A stretch of DNA of 64,000 bases from Sabellastarte sp. h YS-2021. Taxonomy: Eukaryota > Annelida > Polychaeta > Sabellida > Sabellidae. The stretch lies in contig OZ024927.1 of assembly GCA_964017235.1 (NCBI GenBank), forward strand, positions 27,547,160 to 27,611,159, read 5' to 3'. Made by a program: the position numbers and the translations under genes. Every line of letters starts with the position of its first letter. The first letter of the stretch is position 1. The notes beneath the pieces are model-generated. The model searched no databases. It was given only the letters and a program-made list of their open reading frames with translations, and was not told where the DNA came from. Below, one piece after another: positions 33,584 through 43,155 of the stretch.

Positions 33584-34255
33584 CTCAAAGAAGTTATTAA
33601 TAAAAGATATTGAAACTTATATGACCTCTTTCAATTCAATCTATCTATCAATCTATCTCAAGTTTGGTCACTAAGTGCATGAAACTAGACAGTTCAATAT
33701 GTTTAAATTACCCAAAAGGCTCTACATACAATTAGATCTATAATTTGGATAGACAGTGATCTAGAATTTATTTCACAATATTTTGAAATCCACATGTATG
33801 CCTGACTTAAATCTTACAATATTTTTCTCCCCAAAAAAATGCATATGAAGATTACGTGGATATCTATACTGCAAAATCAAAACAAGATCTACAACTCATT
33901 AAAGCATCTAATTCTTACATATTACACAGGTTTCTCACCAAACATATGCCAAAGCATAATATATCAAAGATATGTACACCTCATCACTTAACTTGCTCTA
34001 CAATCACTAAAACTCCATATTTTCTGATATCTGAACCAATACCTAGACCTATTGACTTCATTGAAACCGTATATGAACGTAATAAATGGACTACATGCAT
34101 CTTATGATAAATATGCTAATTTTTACAACCTATTTCATCATCTCTTCTTTTTGACCCCTCTGACAAGTCTGAGCATGCATCTGTTTTAAAATTTTCCCCT
34201 TGTATTGCAGTTCTTAACTGCCTCATCAACCATTTTTTTTATTGCATCCTAACAC
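33584..34255 (+). other. Spacer with a weak open frame of unknown status
   Basis: An open frame to 34107 lacks a good ATG (it opens after caaaaaaatgc) and ends in NKWTTCIL. It could be an exon or chance. A short frame at 35132-35320 has a loosely similar tail. I do not call either a gene. Confidence 0.25.
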
Positions 34256-34263
34256 TATATAAG
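34256..34263 (+). promoter_or_regulatory. TATA box for the PC4-like gene
   Basis: tatataag, 63 bp before the leader end and 70 bp before the ATG at 34326, in the same geometry as the BIR gene promoter. Confidence 0.55.
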
Positions 34264-34325
34264 CCTCCAGTTAATATTCAATTTTCGAATCTACTCTGAA
34301 GAATATCTCATCTCAAATTTGCATA

Positions 34326-35084
34326 ATGGCTGAAGCTGTAGTAGTGAAATTGAATAATGTATCCAAGAAAAGGAAAAGTGATGGTTTGGGTGGAAGCAAG
34401 AGCAAGAAGTCTTTAGCAAGTAACTCTAGTTCAAAGATTACAGAAACCTTTGAGGACTCGCTTTCAAGTCTCCTGATGAGTAATGTTCCTATAAATGAAT
34501 ATACTGACTCCAAATCCATTCATTCGGATCCGAAAGAAGGTGCTGAAGTTGTTATCAAAAGAACATTTCACTTTGGAGGATCCAAGTATGTAATATATGG
34601 AGGTTCCCATGGAGTTATTGAGAACATTTATTTGAAAGAATGGGAAGATGGAGAGGTGAAAAATCAAGGCATTAAACTCTCAATTCCTAAATTGGTAGTA
34701 ATTTTACACTTTGTTGAATTCATTACCAGTGCTATTCGAAAAATTTCAGAAGGTAAAGAGACAGTGGACTCCAGTTACCACATAGGTTCAGGGTTTTATG
34801 TCACATGTGCTACACCATATAAAAATGTTTCTATTAGATTTTGGAAAACTGCAAATGGAAAGAGGTATCCAACACCAGAAGGGATATCATTTAAGTTTAA
34901 CGAATGGGATGAATTCGTTAAGGTTGCTCAAGGGATGTATTCTGAATACACAGAGATATATTCCTGTCAACCTTGTATTCTAGATGAAGGCAGAATAGGG
35001 CATAACACTGAGACCTGTGATGAATGCCGAACATCTCAAGATACCTTATGCAGAGGGGAGGTGAATGAGGACATACCTCTATAA
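34326..35084 (+). CDS. Protein with two PC4/Sub1-like domains and a CxxC pair
   Basis: 252 aa, intact. A basic SKKRK near residue 13 looks like a nuclear signal, followed by a serine-rich linker. Two related segments (about 80-134 and 151-201) follow the PC4 pattern: a lead strand with FHFGGSKYV or YHIGSGFYV, an acidic/aromatic middle, then NQGIKLSI or PTPEGISFKFNEWDEF, matching the 'GISL..xQW' end of PC4 domains. PC4/Sub1 proteins bind single-stranded DNA and act as transcription coactivators. The tail has Cys214-x2-Cys217 and Cys231-x2-Cys234, a possible zinc site. It may control element transcription or protect replication intermediates (inference). PC4 similarity is by eye and should be treated as moderate. 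Confidence 0.6.
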   Translation: MAEAVVVKLNNVSKKRKSDGLGGSKSKKSLASNSSSKITETFEDSLSSLLMSNVPINEYTDSKSIHSDPKEGAEVVIKRTFHFGGSKYVIYGGSHGVIENIYLKEWEDGEVKNQGIKLSIPKLVVILHFVEFITSAIRKISEGKETVDSSYHIGSGFYVTCATPYKNVSIRFWKTANGKRYPTPEGISFKFNEWDEFVKVAQGMYSEYTEIYSCQPCILDEGRIGHNTETCDECRTSQDTLCRGEVNEDIPL

Positions 35085-35412
35085 AATCATGTAGTCAAAC
35101 TGATCTAGATGTAAATGTAATCATAACATATGTGAATAAATTTATTTTTTCATCAATTACAAAATGTCTTCGTATTCATATTAAAGGAATTGTTTACCAT
35201 GAAACAGATGTTAAATTACCTATATCATGGAAACCTGTTCATTCCTCTATCTATAAATGTGATTGGAACATAGCTCTGCTCGGCACTTTATGCTGTCACT
35301 ATTTTCTGAATTTTTTTTAAAAACTTCAAGGTGATTATCTTTATATTGCTTTACTATGGATGGAAATTTAAATGTTTTTTTGGGAAGAAAATATAACGTT
35401 TTTTTCCCAAAT
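35085..35412. other. Spacer upstream of the RING gene
   Basis: Contains an open frame starting at a GTG (35132-35320), not supported as a gene. Confidence 0.3.
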
Positions 35413-36632
35413 ATGGTTACAAGTACCACCGTCACTGTAGTACAAATGTTTGCCATGCTGGATGAACAGAATTTCAGGGAAGCCTTCATAATTCTGTTGT
35501 TAATGAATGATGTGATTCCGGCGTACATTGTGTAAGTATTCTTTTTTTTAAATTTTTTTTTCATATAATGCAAGCTACCACAGAGAAAGAATAAGATTAA
35601 TGCATCAGTAGACATTAATAATTTTAAAAAAAAATTTATGAGAGCTTAAAGCAATAGTAGTCAAAAATATTTTTAAAAAGGAACTGCCATCCAGTCGTGC
35701 ATCTAGACACAGCGAACGTGTGAATTCAATGCAAGCACAGAGTTTGTGTGATTTTGCTAGGTCACGCAATATGTTTCAGTAAAGAAGGTAGTCCTCTCGC
35801 AAGGTATTCTGTGCAAAAAGACACTGAAACCGATGCGAGCTTCTCGTATCATTTAATTTAGAATAAAAATTCCTCAATGAATTATAACTTATTTAAAAAA
35901 AAAAAAAAAAATTAAAAAAAAAATATGGATACAGTAAATGAACTTTTTCATTCTAAATTGCCTCTTTTTTATTTTATACAGTCAGAAATACCCAGATTTC
36001 ATCAAATATGTGGATCAGGAATTACAAGTAATGAAATGTTGTGTTTGTGCAGTGGATATGGAAAAAGATAGAATTGTTATTTCGAATCCATGCAGCCATT
36101 TCCTTTGTCCAGACTGTGCAGCTGAATTAATTCGAAACTGGGAACTGGATGGTCGAAAAAAAAATGTCCAATGTGCAGGACCATTTTACAAGACGACTTC
36201 TTCAACAAACCATTTGCCTGTAATATGAACAAAATAGATGCCACTGCTCTATTCCTTTGGATTCCCAAAGGAGTCTATCTGAAGTCTAATTATGAACAAG
36301 ATTTACTTCAACATTTGACCAAAAACGACCTGCATATGGCATTTGCAAGTGCTTTTATGTTGGATCGCTTGCCAAATCCTTTGGATCAGTCATTTTCCAA
36401 AGAATGGGAGGAGTATTATCATAAAAGAATGACAGATATGTACTGCTCTTGCTGTAAAATTAAAACTGAAATAGATCTACTCTTTATGGCCAAATGTGGG
36501 CATTTCTTCTGTACTATATGCTCCTCATTCATGCTAAGCAAAGAGAGGGAGGACTCACCATTGAAATGCACTGAATGTTATGAGAATATAGAAAGCGATG
36601 AATTTCCTCTAATTTTTATGAGACCAGTATGA
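35413..36632 (+). pseudogene. Spliced double-RING protein, frame broken in an A run
   Basis: Exon 1 (35413-35531) starts at ATG and ends at a strong donor (gt|gtaagt). Exon 2 starts at 35982 after ttttattttatacag, and the split codon keeps the frame. The first RING shows C-x2-C, then Cys77-x-His79-x2-Cys82-x2-Cys85. Its last Cys pair lies in another frame, because a 9-base A run at 36156-36164 shifts the reading (first frame ends at 36228). The second frame (36171-36632) carries a complete-looking second RING, MYCSCC...KCGHFFCTIC...LKCTEC. RING proteins are E3 ubiquitin ligases. The A run may be decay, a sequencing error or slippage. Exon/intron structure is inferred, not shown by transcripts. 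Confidence 0.7.
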
Positions 36633-37410
36633 AATAGGAGAAAAATGTGACATACAAAGGAAATGACTAGTAATAATGCTATCTCATATTTTTAATCAAT
36701 TTTCGCAAATGTAACATCTTTCATCTCTACAGGATATTAAGACAGGAAATCATATGTAGAAATCTGTATGAACATGACTGAAACATTCTGATCAATCTCA
36801 CTAAATAATTACTTTTTTTCGTTACTCTTAATTATCTATGAAGTTATGTGTATTTAACATTATACATTCAGGAAAATCTGTTATTACACCCTTTCAATTA
36901 CGTTAACCATTCAGAAAATAGAATATTAACTTCTCTGAGGAATTTGAAAAAAAAAGTCTAATCTCAGTCATATCTCAGATGAAGCAATCTCTGATTACAC
37001 TTTATAATTGTTAGGAGTATAAGTAGACATATATATATATATTGAAAGACAATCATACTTGGTGATAAACACACATATATATATATACATATATTGAAAG
37101 ACAATCATACTTGCTGAAATAAGTTACATCAAGAAAATATATATGAATACATGTCACAAAAAACTTTAAATCTACTATGTCATTCAGCTACTACGTAAGA
37201 CCTCACCAATTACATTCTCATATATGAACAAATCTGCAAAAGGAAATCTCTTGAATAGGCATTAAACTATGAAATCTTACATATCCACTATGTCTGACAT
37301 TTCTTTAAACATGAGTTTAATAATTTTTTTTGTGCTTAATTAATGTCATTTTAGGATATAATGAAGAAAATTTAAAAAAAAATAAATAAAATAAAATAAA
37401 TTTAAAAAAA
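36633..37410. other. AT-rich spacer with TATATATA/GAAAGACAATCATACTTG repeats
   Basis: Two copies of 'tatattgaaagacaatcatacttg' occur near 37040 and 37090. It separates the + strand RING gene from the - strand membrane protein genes. No gene. Confidence 0.5.
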
Positions 37411-38886
37411 TCACTTATAGCGTTTCCCTGATCTTGTTGTACTTCCTTGATCCTTGATTATGATTACCAAATCATCCTCAGAAACATCCTCACTAGAATC
37501 AGACAAGGATATGTTGAATGAGGGGTAATCATGTACTGTCGCACTATATTTGTCCATGACACTGTCATCTTTTCCAGATGTTTTGGAACCAGTATCTTGA
37601 TTTTGATTCTCAACATTATGATCTTTTGCTGTGGTACTAGTATTCTGATTTTGAATCTGATCATTGTCATCTTTTGATTCGGAACTGTTATCCTGATTTT
37701 GAATGTGAACTGTTGCTGTGGAACTCCTATCCTGGATTTGAATGAGGACATTATGATCTGTGGCTGTGGAATGAATCTGAACATTACCATTTCTTCTGAT
37801 TGGTGTAGAAGACCTAATCTGACTCTGAACTGAATTCTCCTTAGACTCAATGTCAAAGGTAGGGTGATTAATTGCTCTGAAATAATCATCTAAATTGACA
37901 TTAATAATTGAGGACACAGTAGATTGGTTACTTTGTGAGTTACTTTCTCTTCTTTCACTCTTGCTGGAAGTCATATTTTGACAAATTTCCTCTGCAATAT
38001 CTTGAGCATTATGTGCAATAAAGTCATCCCAAAGTAATTCGGGTTCAGAATCTTCATCAAAGGTACTTAAATTATCCAGCCTCTCCAATACCTTCACAGG
38101 GGTCTCATCTAAGTCTCCAGCCTCAGCAGAAACCATATAATTGTCTACCATATTCATTAGATTTCTTACTCTAATGAAAAGACATTTTCTAATGTATCCT
38201 AAACAAATTCCAATTCCTATCATGACTACAGGTAGTATGAATAGAGCGTACAGTGGATTTGTCCTTTGTGATTCAAAGGATTCATCTGGAATCAATTCCT
38301 CCCCTGTGCGCTCAGCCTCACTCTCTCTAGAGCTGGGACTCGTCAACTCCACTGAATTCACTGAAACATATAACATGTTATATAATCATCCTTTTTTATT
38401 GGAGAATTCGATCGGATTCATTGAAATATATAACATGTTATATAATCTTCATTTTGACTGGAAATTAATTAAAAATAAAACCCACCAAGAAAAAAAAAAT
38501 AAATTATCGAATACCTATTTTAAAGAGGGTAAAAATTGATTTAAATGAATTTATCTTACCAATGAGACATCCACGAAATTTAACATTCATATCCTTTACA
38601 TAGACGTAGCAGTCCCCTGTACACCTCCAATTAAGTAGATGCAATGAAGGGAAATTTTTTTTAATTTTGTCCATTGGTAGAAGCACACGAGGTATATGGC
38701 ATTCTTGGTATGTGATTATTTTACTCTCAGAATTATGACAAAAAATATATTGTCTAAAAATTCCTGTAATCCATATATTTTATGAATCGTTGTACCATAT
38801 CTTGAGTTCGTACAATCCACACAAAACGAATGAAATATATTCATAAAAGTCACAAGAACAAAAATTTCTTTATAACAGCTATACAT
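37411..38886 (-). pseudogene. Spliced type I membrane protein 2 of the Polinton
   Basis: Exon 1 (38886-38560) begins MYSCYKEIFVLVTF, a signal-peptide-like start, followed by a Cys-containing ectodomain with an LRR-like stretch (LPMDKIKKNFPSLHLLNWRC). It ends at a donor (attg|gtaag). Exon 2 (38360-37411) follows a tttcag acceptor in matching phase and encodes a Ser/Glu-rich stalk, one transmembrane segment (ALFILPVVMIGIGICLGYI), and a long Q/N/S-rich acidic cytoplasmic tail with repeated QIQ/QNQ elements. A frameshift in exon 1 lies between about 38745 and 38770. The ectodomain pattern resembles the neighbouring membrane protein, suggesting paralogues. Possible roles are virion attachment or receptor-like signalling; unknown. 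The intron is about 199 bp. Confidence 0.55.
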
Positions 38887-39019
38887 ATTTTTCTCCAATT
38901 TTTTTTAATTTTTTTGTTCGCCTGAAAATCCACGTGGAAAGAGTAACATACACTACAAATATGAAACCAAAACTAATGCGAACCCATTTACGACAACACC
39001 TAGCATTGATTTGAGAACA

Positions 39020-39110
39020 ACGTCACAATATGACGGGTTACTGCTCTCTCTGACGTCACAATACATGGGAATGTGACGTCACATTCCATTAAATTTAAAT
39101 AAGTATAAAT
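39020..39110. promoter_or_regulatory. Cluster of CRE-type sites next to a TATA box
   Basis: Two perfect palindromes TGACGTCA (39051-39058 and 39074-39081), plus half-sites at 39020-39035, lie beside gtataaat (39103-39110). The cluster sits between the two membrane protein genes. It could serve membrane protein 2 (minus strand) or an unrecognised plus-strand transcript starting near 39130. TGACGTCA is the canonical CREB/ATF site. Confidence 0.55.
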
Positions 39111-39332
39111 ACCTAGAGTTTTCAGGATATCTGATTCGAGCAGCAACATTCTGGGACTGTTTACTTGATCTTGGTTGGAATATGTACTGCAATCGAAGAT
39201 AAAGAATTTATTGGATTCTTTTAAAACAGAACATATAATGGAATTTTTGGTCGTATACTATTTAAAAAGAATCACTGATCGTTAAACCTTTCAACCAGCT
39301 GAAGAAATAAAAAAAAAATTTTTTTTTGTAAC

Positions 39333-40192
39333 TTACCCTTGATTTTCTAGAGATATCTCCTCCATCATATTCTGGGAAAGAGGTTGGTCACTGTTATCTG
39401 ATTCAACTGTTTCACCTCTTCTTATCCATGCTAGAAATTTTCTTCTACACAGAATTACTGATATCATAATCAGTACCAATAACAGGAAGAGGACAGAAAC
39501 TACAAAGGCGATTATTTTTTTTTAATCTTAATTTCTTTACCTCCATTATCGATTACATTTAACATATCACTGGACTTAAAACCTTTAGATGCTAAATTAT
39601 GAAAACCAAAATCAGGGGTACTTGATGGTTTTTCCAATGAAATATCAATTGTAGTTTCCTGATCATGACAATAGGTGGAATCAGAATCCAATGAAATGTA
39701 CTCTGTCACTTTGCCTTCTATATGTTTATGATATGTGTTATCATATTTTGTAGTCACATCCTCCATTGATTTGTATTGACTGGTTTCCATCTCACTAACT
39801 TCGGAAAATGGTATAGGTGCATCAGTTTGTGAATCAAATGTAGAAATGCTTGTGAATAAAGATTCTTTTTCTGAATCACACATATTGGTTCTGACTACTA
39901 CATTAGTAGCAAAATTCTCCAACCACCCGCATTTGAAGTAATTAATATTAACCAATGTTACATATTTCAAATTAGGAAGATTATGTAACATTTTTTTTAT
40001 ATCAACGATTTGCACATTTTCCATATAAAGCTTTGTAACACTGGGTCTGAACTTGAACCTGGGTGCTGCAATATCAATGCACGTGATCATTTCCCCAACA
40101 CAGTTGCATTCATTGTACTCACAGCTATATCCATAGGTTTTACGCAAATAGACAGAAGCTATAAGAAGGAAAATCAAAATTTTCACATCCAT
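39333..40192 (-). pseudogene. Type I membrane protein 1 with LRRNT-like ectodomain
   Basis: From the ATG at 40192 the first 21 residues are a signal peptide (MDVKILIFLLIASVYLRKTY). A Cys cluster C-x4-C-x-C-x6-C follows, the pattern of an LRR N-terminal cap, then one or two LRR-like turns (VDIKKMLHNLPNLKYVTL) and a Ser/Thr/Asp-rich stalk. The first frame stops at 39512. One base away, past a 9-base run (39515-39523), the next frame reads a strong transmembrane segment (IIAFVVSVLFLLLVLIMISV), a CRRKF stop-transfer and a short tail ending at 39333. Ectodomain and anchor are thus separated by a homopolymer shift: decay, sequence error or slippage that would yield secreted and anchored forms. Function unknown. 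Confidence 0.55.
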
Positions 40193-40375
40193 TTTATAAA
40201 ATTTCTCAACTACTCTGCTTACGAGGGTATTGCTAGAGGAAGCTCTCAAACTTCTTTGTTTTGCATCTGAAACTAATATAAAAGATGGAACAAATTCACA
40301 CTACCCTTACAAAGAGTCCATTTTTTATTGGCTGCTATCACTAATAGATTGCAGACACTCCACTCTGCAAATAGA

Positions 40376-40383
40376 TATAAAAG
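40376..40383 (+). promoter_or_regulatory. TATA box upstream of the ATPase
   Basis: tataaaag on the plus strand, about 160 bp before the ATPase ATG; a second ataaaag lies at about 40276. Confidence 0.45.
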
Positions 40384-40543
40384 AGTGAGGAGATGAGGCA
40401 AGCTGGCATAGATAACAGTGCTTTCAGCACAGAAATCTTTTGGCAAACTTTCCAAATCACTGTGAAATATTGCACTACATTCAAGCGATACCATTTGATT
40501 GAAAACAGCCAAGTCCTTATTATCTCTGGCTCGATAAGCTGAC

Positions 40544-41185
40544 ATGTCAATGCAATTTATGGATCCTTTTCTCTTTAAAAATCCATTCACCTCTATTGTT
40601 TGTGGTCCAACAGGATCCGGTAAATCTACCTTTGTAATGAAAGTGTTAAAAAATATCAATCAGATGTTTTCAGAAAAAATCAAAAAAATCTACTATTTCT
40701 ATAACAACTGGCAGAAGAATTATGAACAACAGACTGATGTAAATATAGAATTCAGACAGGGATTGCCTTCAGAAGAAGATTTAAACCAGTTTCCTAAATC
40801 CGAGCATAGTCTAGTAGTTATAGATGACCTACAGATTCCAGCCTTAAATAACATTTTCATCGCTAATCTTTTTGGTAGAGAGTCACATCATAGGAATGTA
40901 AGCGTAATCTTGATTTTACAAAATTTGTTTCATCAGGGTAAATATTGTAGAGATATATCCTTAAATACTCATTACTTTATTTTATTTAAAAATCCCAGGG
41001 ATACACAACAAATTAGGTTGCTAGGAAGACAGTTAGGTATTCAGAAGAAATTAGTAAGCGCTTATATGGATGCAACTGAGACCCCTTTTGGTTATCTGCT
41101 GATCGATTTGTCACCAGGGAGTAATGATAGTTATATGTTGAAAAGTAGAATTTTTCCTGATGAAGATACAGTTGTCTACAAATAA
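40544..41185 (+). CDS. Polinton packaging ATPase (FtsK-HerA type)
   Basis: 213 aa, intact. Walker A GPTGSGKS at residues 21-28, Walker B VVIDD at 91-95, and a sensor-like segment with ILILQNLF about 30 residues later. Family members pump the genome into preformed capsids. Size and motif spacing fit Polinton/adintovirus ATPases. It heads the plus-strand structural block and has its own upstream TATA. Confidence 0.9.
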   Translation: MSMQFMDPFLFKNPFTSIVCGPTGSGKSTFVMKVLKNINQMFSEKIKKIYYFYNNWQKNYEQQTDVNIEFRQGLPSEEDLNQFPKSEHSLVVIDDLQIPALNNIFIANLFGRESHHRNVSVILILQNLFHQGKYCRDISLNTHYFILFKNPRDTQQIRLLGRQLGIQKKLVSAYMDATETPFGYLLIDLSPGSNDSYMLKSRIFPDEDTVVYK

Positions 41186-41216
41186 TTTTTTTTCCAAAAG
41201 TCATGATTCTATTAAG

Positions 41217-41224
41217 TATATATA
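41217..41224 (+). promoter_or_regulatory. TATA-like box before the small ORF
   Basis: tatatata lies 29-36 bp before the ATG at 41253, so the leader would be very short. Confidence 0.4.
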
Positions 41225-41252
41225 CGTCATTATACTGTTAACTGCATTCAAA

Positions 41253-41563
41253 ATGTCTAGAAATCTCAAACAGTCGAGACATTTCATTCTACTCTTATTG
41301 GAAAATAATTTAGATTTAAATAAACATATTCTGATTCATGCAAGTTCATCTCAGTTGAAAGCAATAGCTGAGATTTTCTATAACGTATTTAAGCTACCTT
41401 TAAGTAAAAAAAGAGAGAGAAATTCATAAATTATCTGAAAATTCTTAAAAAATTTATTAAATCGGAGGAAAAAGGGAGAAGAATATTAGCCAGAAAACAT
41501 TTTGAAAGATTATCCAATCTCCTTGTATCAATTAAGTATTATATCGCAAAAATTTTAGAATGA
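41253..41563 (+). pseudogene. Small conserved-looking Polinton protein, frameshifted
   Basis: The first frame (41253-41429) encodes a leucine-rich helical protein (SRHFILLLLENNLDLNKHIL) and ends after SKKRERNS. A different frame continues from about 41410 to the TGA at 41561-41563 with a basic helical tail (KSEEKGRRILARKHFERLSN). Small helical basic ORFs at this position are common in Polintons but unnamed, so I assign no function. Its stop overlaps the next start codon (ATGA at 41560-41563). Confidence 0.5.
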
Positions 41564-41934
41564 ATAAATATGTATTAATACCACATGACCAATATCTAAG
41601 GTTCAAGAGCTTTGTTGTCGAAAATAAGGATAAAACAGAAAATGTGATAGAAAATCCAGATGAAAGAAAAGAAAATAGTATTAAAAAGGACAAAACTGAC
41701 GAGAAGGAATCAGAGAGTATCGAAAAGCTGGGTGAGGCTATTTATTTCAATAAAAGTTTATATCCTGAGGCAAGTCAAGAAGTAACTTATCCTATTCCTC
41801 CTCCCGGACTTCCAGCAGAGGCTAATTACCGCAAAAATGCCACCTATTTCCCAAAAATCAGAAAAAATGGAAGAAGAAATCAGGAAGGGGGAGGAAGTAA
41901 TGAATGGATCAAGAAATGGAACAAAAAATTTTAA
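41560..41934 (+). CDS. Unknown 124-aa Polinton protein
   Basis: Begins MNKYVLIPHDQYLRFKSFVV, followed by a Lys/Glu-rich charged region (residues 28-60) and a Pro-rich segment (YPIPPPGLPAE). It is intact and overlaps the integrase frame by about 100 bases. The start shares ATGA with the previous stop. The opening motif looks like a conserved family, but I cannot name it. Confidence 0.55.
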   Translation: MNKYVLIPHDQYLRFKSFVVENKDKTENVIENPDERKENSIKKDKTDEKESESIEKLGEAIYFNKSLYPEASQEVTYPIPPPGLPAEANYRKNATYFPKIRKNGRRNQEGGGSNEWIKKWNKKF

Positions 41935-43087
41935 TCAAGTAGAAATCGAATCATATCTTCATAACCTTTATTACAATATTAAGAGTCCAGTAGCTTACAG
42001 CAGTTATAGTAAATTATATCCACATATTAAGAATGAGGCAAAATACCATATAACTCCCAGGTATTTGAAGAAGTGGTTAAGTAAACAGGAAAGTTATACA
42101 AATTTTCGTCCTGCTCGTAGGACTTTTCGAAGACCTAAAGTCTTAGCTTTTTCCAAAAATTATCAATGGGATAGTGACACTGCTAACATGGTGAAATATA
42201 AGTCAGAAAATAATGATTACGCTTACTTTGTAGTTTTTATAGATATATTTACTCGGTATTTGTACACAGCACCATTGAAAAGTTTAAGAGGTGAGGAAAT
42301 GGTTTTCGTGTTTCAAAGCCTAATTAGAGAAATCGATGAGAAACCAAAAATTCTAAGAACCGACCAAGGAAGTGAATATAAGAACCGTTCATTTAATAGG
42401 TTATTAAATGAAAACCAAATCAAACATTTGTACACATATTATGAAACCAAAGCTAATTATGCTGAAAGAGTTATTAAAACTATTAAAACCAAAATAATGA
42501 AATATTTAAGTGAAAAAAACAGCTTAAAATGGATTGACATTCTGTCTGATTTAACTTATGGATACAATAATTCTGTGCATAGATCAATTAAAATGACTCC
42601 TAAGGATGCAAAATCGAAGAATCAGTACCTGGTTTGGAAAGCTCAGTATGATAACTTGGAATACCCAAAAAATTTCTTCAGCTTCAAAAAACAGCATAAA
42701 AATTCGAAACTGATGCAAACTTTAAAAAAGAAAAAGTTTAAATTCAATATATCAGACAGGGTTAAGATAAGTCATCTAAAAAAAATGTTTGATAAAGAAT
42801 ATACTGAAAAATGGTCTGGGGAAATTTTCACTGTAATTAATCGTAAATTAAACCAAAATATACCCATGTATGAGTTAAAGGATTACAATAATGAAGTAAT
42901 AGAGGGATTTTTTTATGAATCAGAATTACAATTAGCGTATATAGATGCTGATGTAATGTATAAAATCGAGGAAATTCTCAAAAAAAGAAAGAATAAAAGT
43001 GGACAGGTGGAGGTATTAGTCCGATGGAAGGGATGGCCTTCAAAGTTCAATTCCTGGATTCCAGAAAATCAGATTGAAAATATATAG
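41837..43087 (+). CDS. Polinton integrase with C-terminal chromodomain
   Basis: Up to 416 aa; a start at 41867 or 41900 is also possible. N-terminal region with KKWLSKQESYT, typical of Polinton integrases, followed by RNase H-fold integrase core: first Asp in WDSD (about 112), second in LRTDQGSEY (176), Glu in NYAERVIK (210), about 34 residues apart as in D,D35E enzymes. Residues 376-416 form a chromodomain (VEVLVRWKGWPSKFNSWI with preceding YKIEEIL). The enzyme joins the element ends to target DNA; chromodomains read histone methylation and can steer integration. The frame is intact. Confidence 0.92.
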   Translation: MPPISQKSEKMEEEIRKGEEVMNGSRNGTKNFNQVEIESYLHNLYYNIKSPVAYSSYSKLYPHIKNEAKYHITPRYLKKWLSKQESYTNFRPARRTFRRPKVLAFSKNYQWDSDTANMVKYKSENNDYAYFVVFIDIFTRYLYTAPLKSLRGEEMVFVFQSLIREIDEKPKILRTDQGSEYKNRSFNRLLNENQIKHLYTYYETKANYAERVIKTIKTKIMKYLSEKNSLKWIDILSDLTYGYNNSVHRSIKMTPKDAKSKNQYLVWKAQYDNLEYPKNFFSFKKQHKNSKLMQTLKKKKFKFNISDRVKISHLKKMFDKEYTEKWSGEIFTVINRKLNQNIPMYELKDYNNEVIEGFFYESELQLAYIDADVMYKIEEILKKRKNKSGQVEVLVRWKGWPSKFNSWIPENQIENI

Positions 43088-43155
43088 TATATAAATATAC
43101 ATACATAAATATATATATATATATATATATTTTGACATCTCAAACAAAGGTTCAA

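Noticed and set aside
37464-37889. Alternative 141-aa minus-strand frame
   Set aside because: Shadow of the Q/N-rich tail of membrane protein 2.
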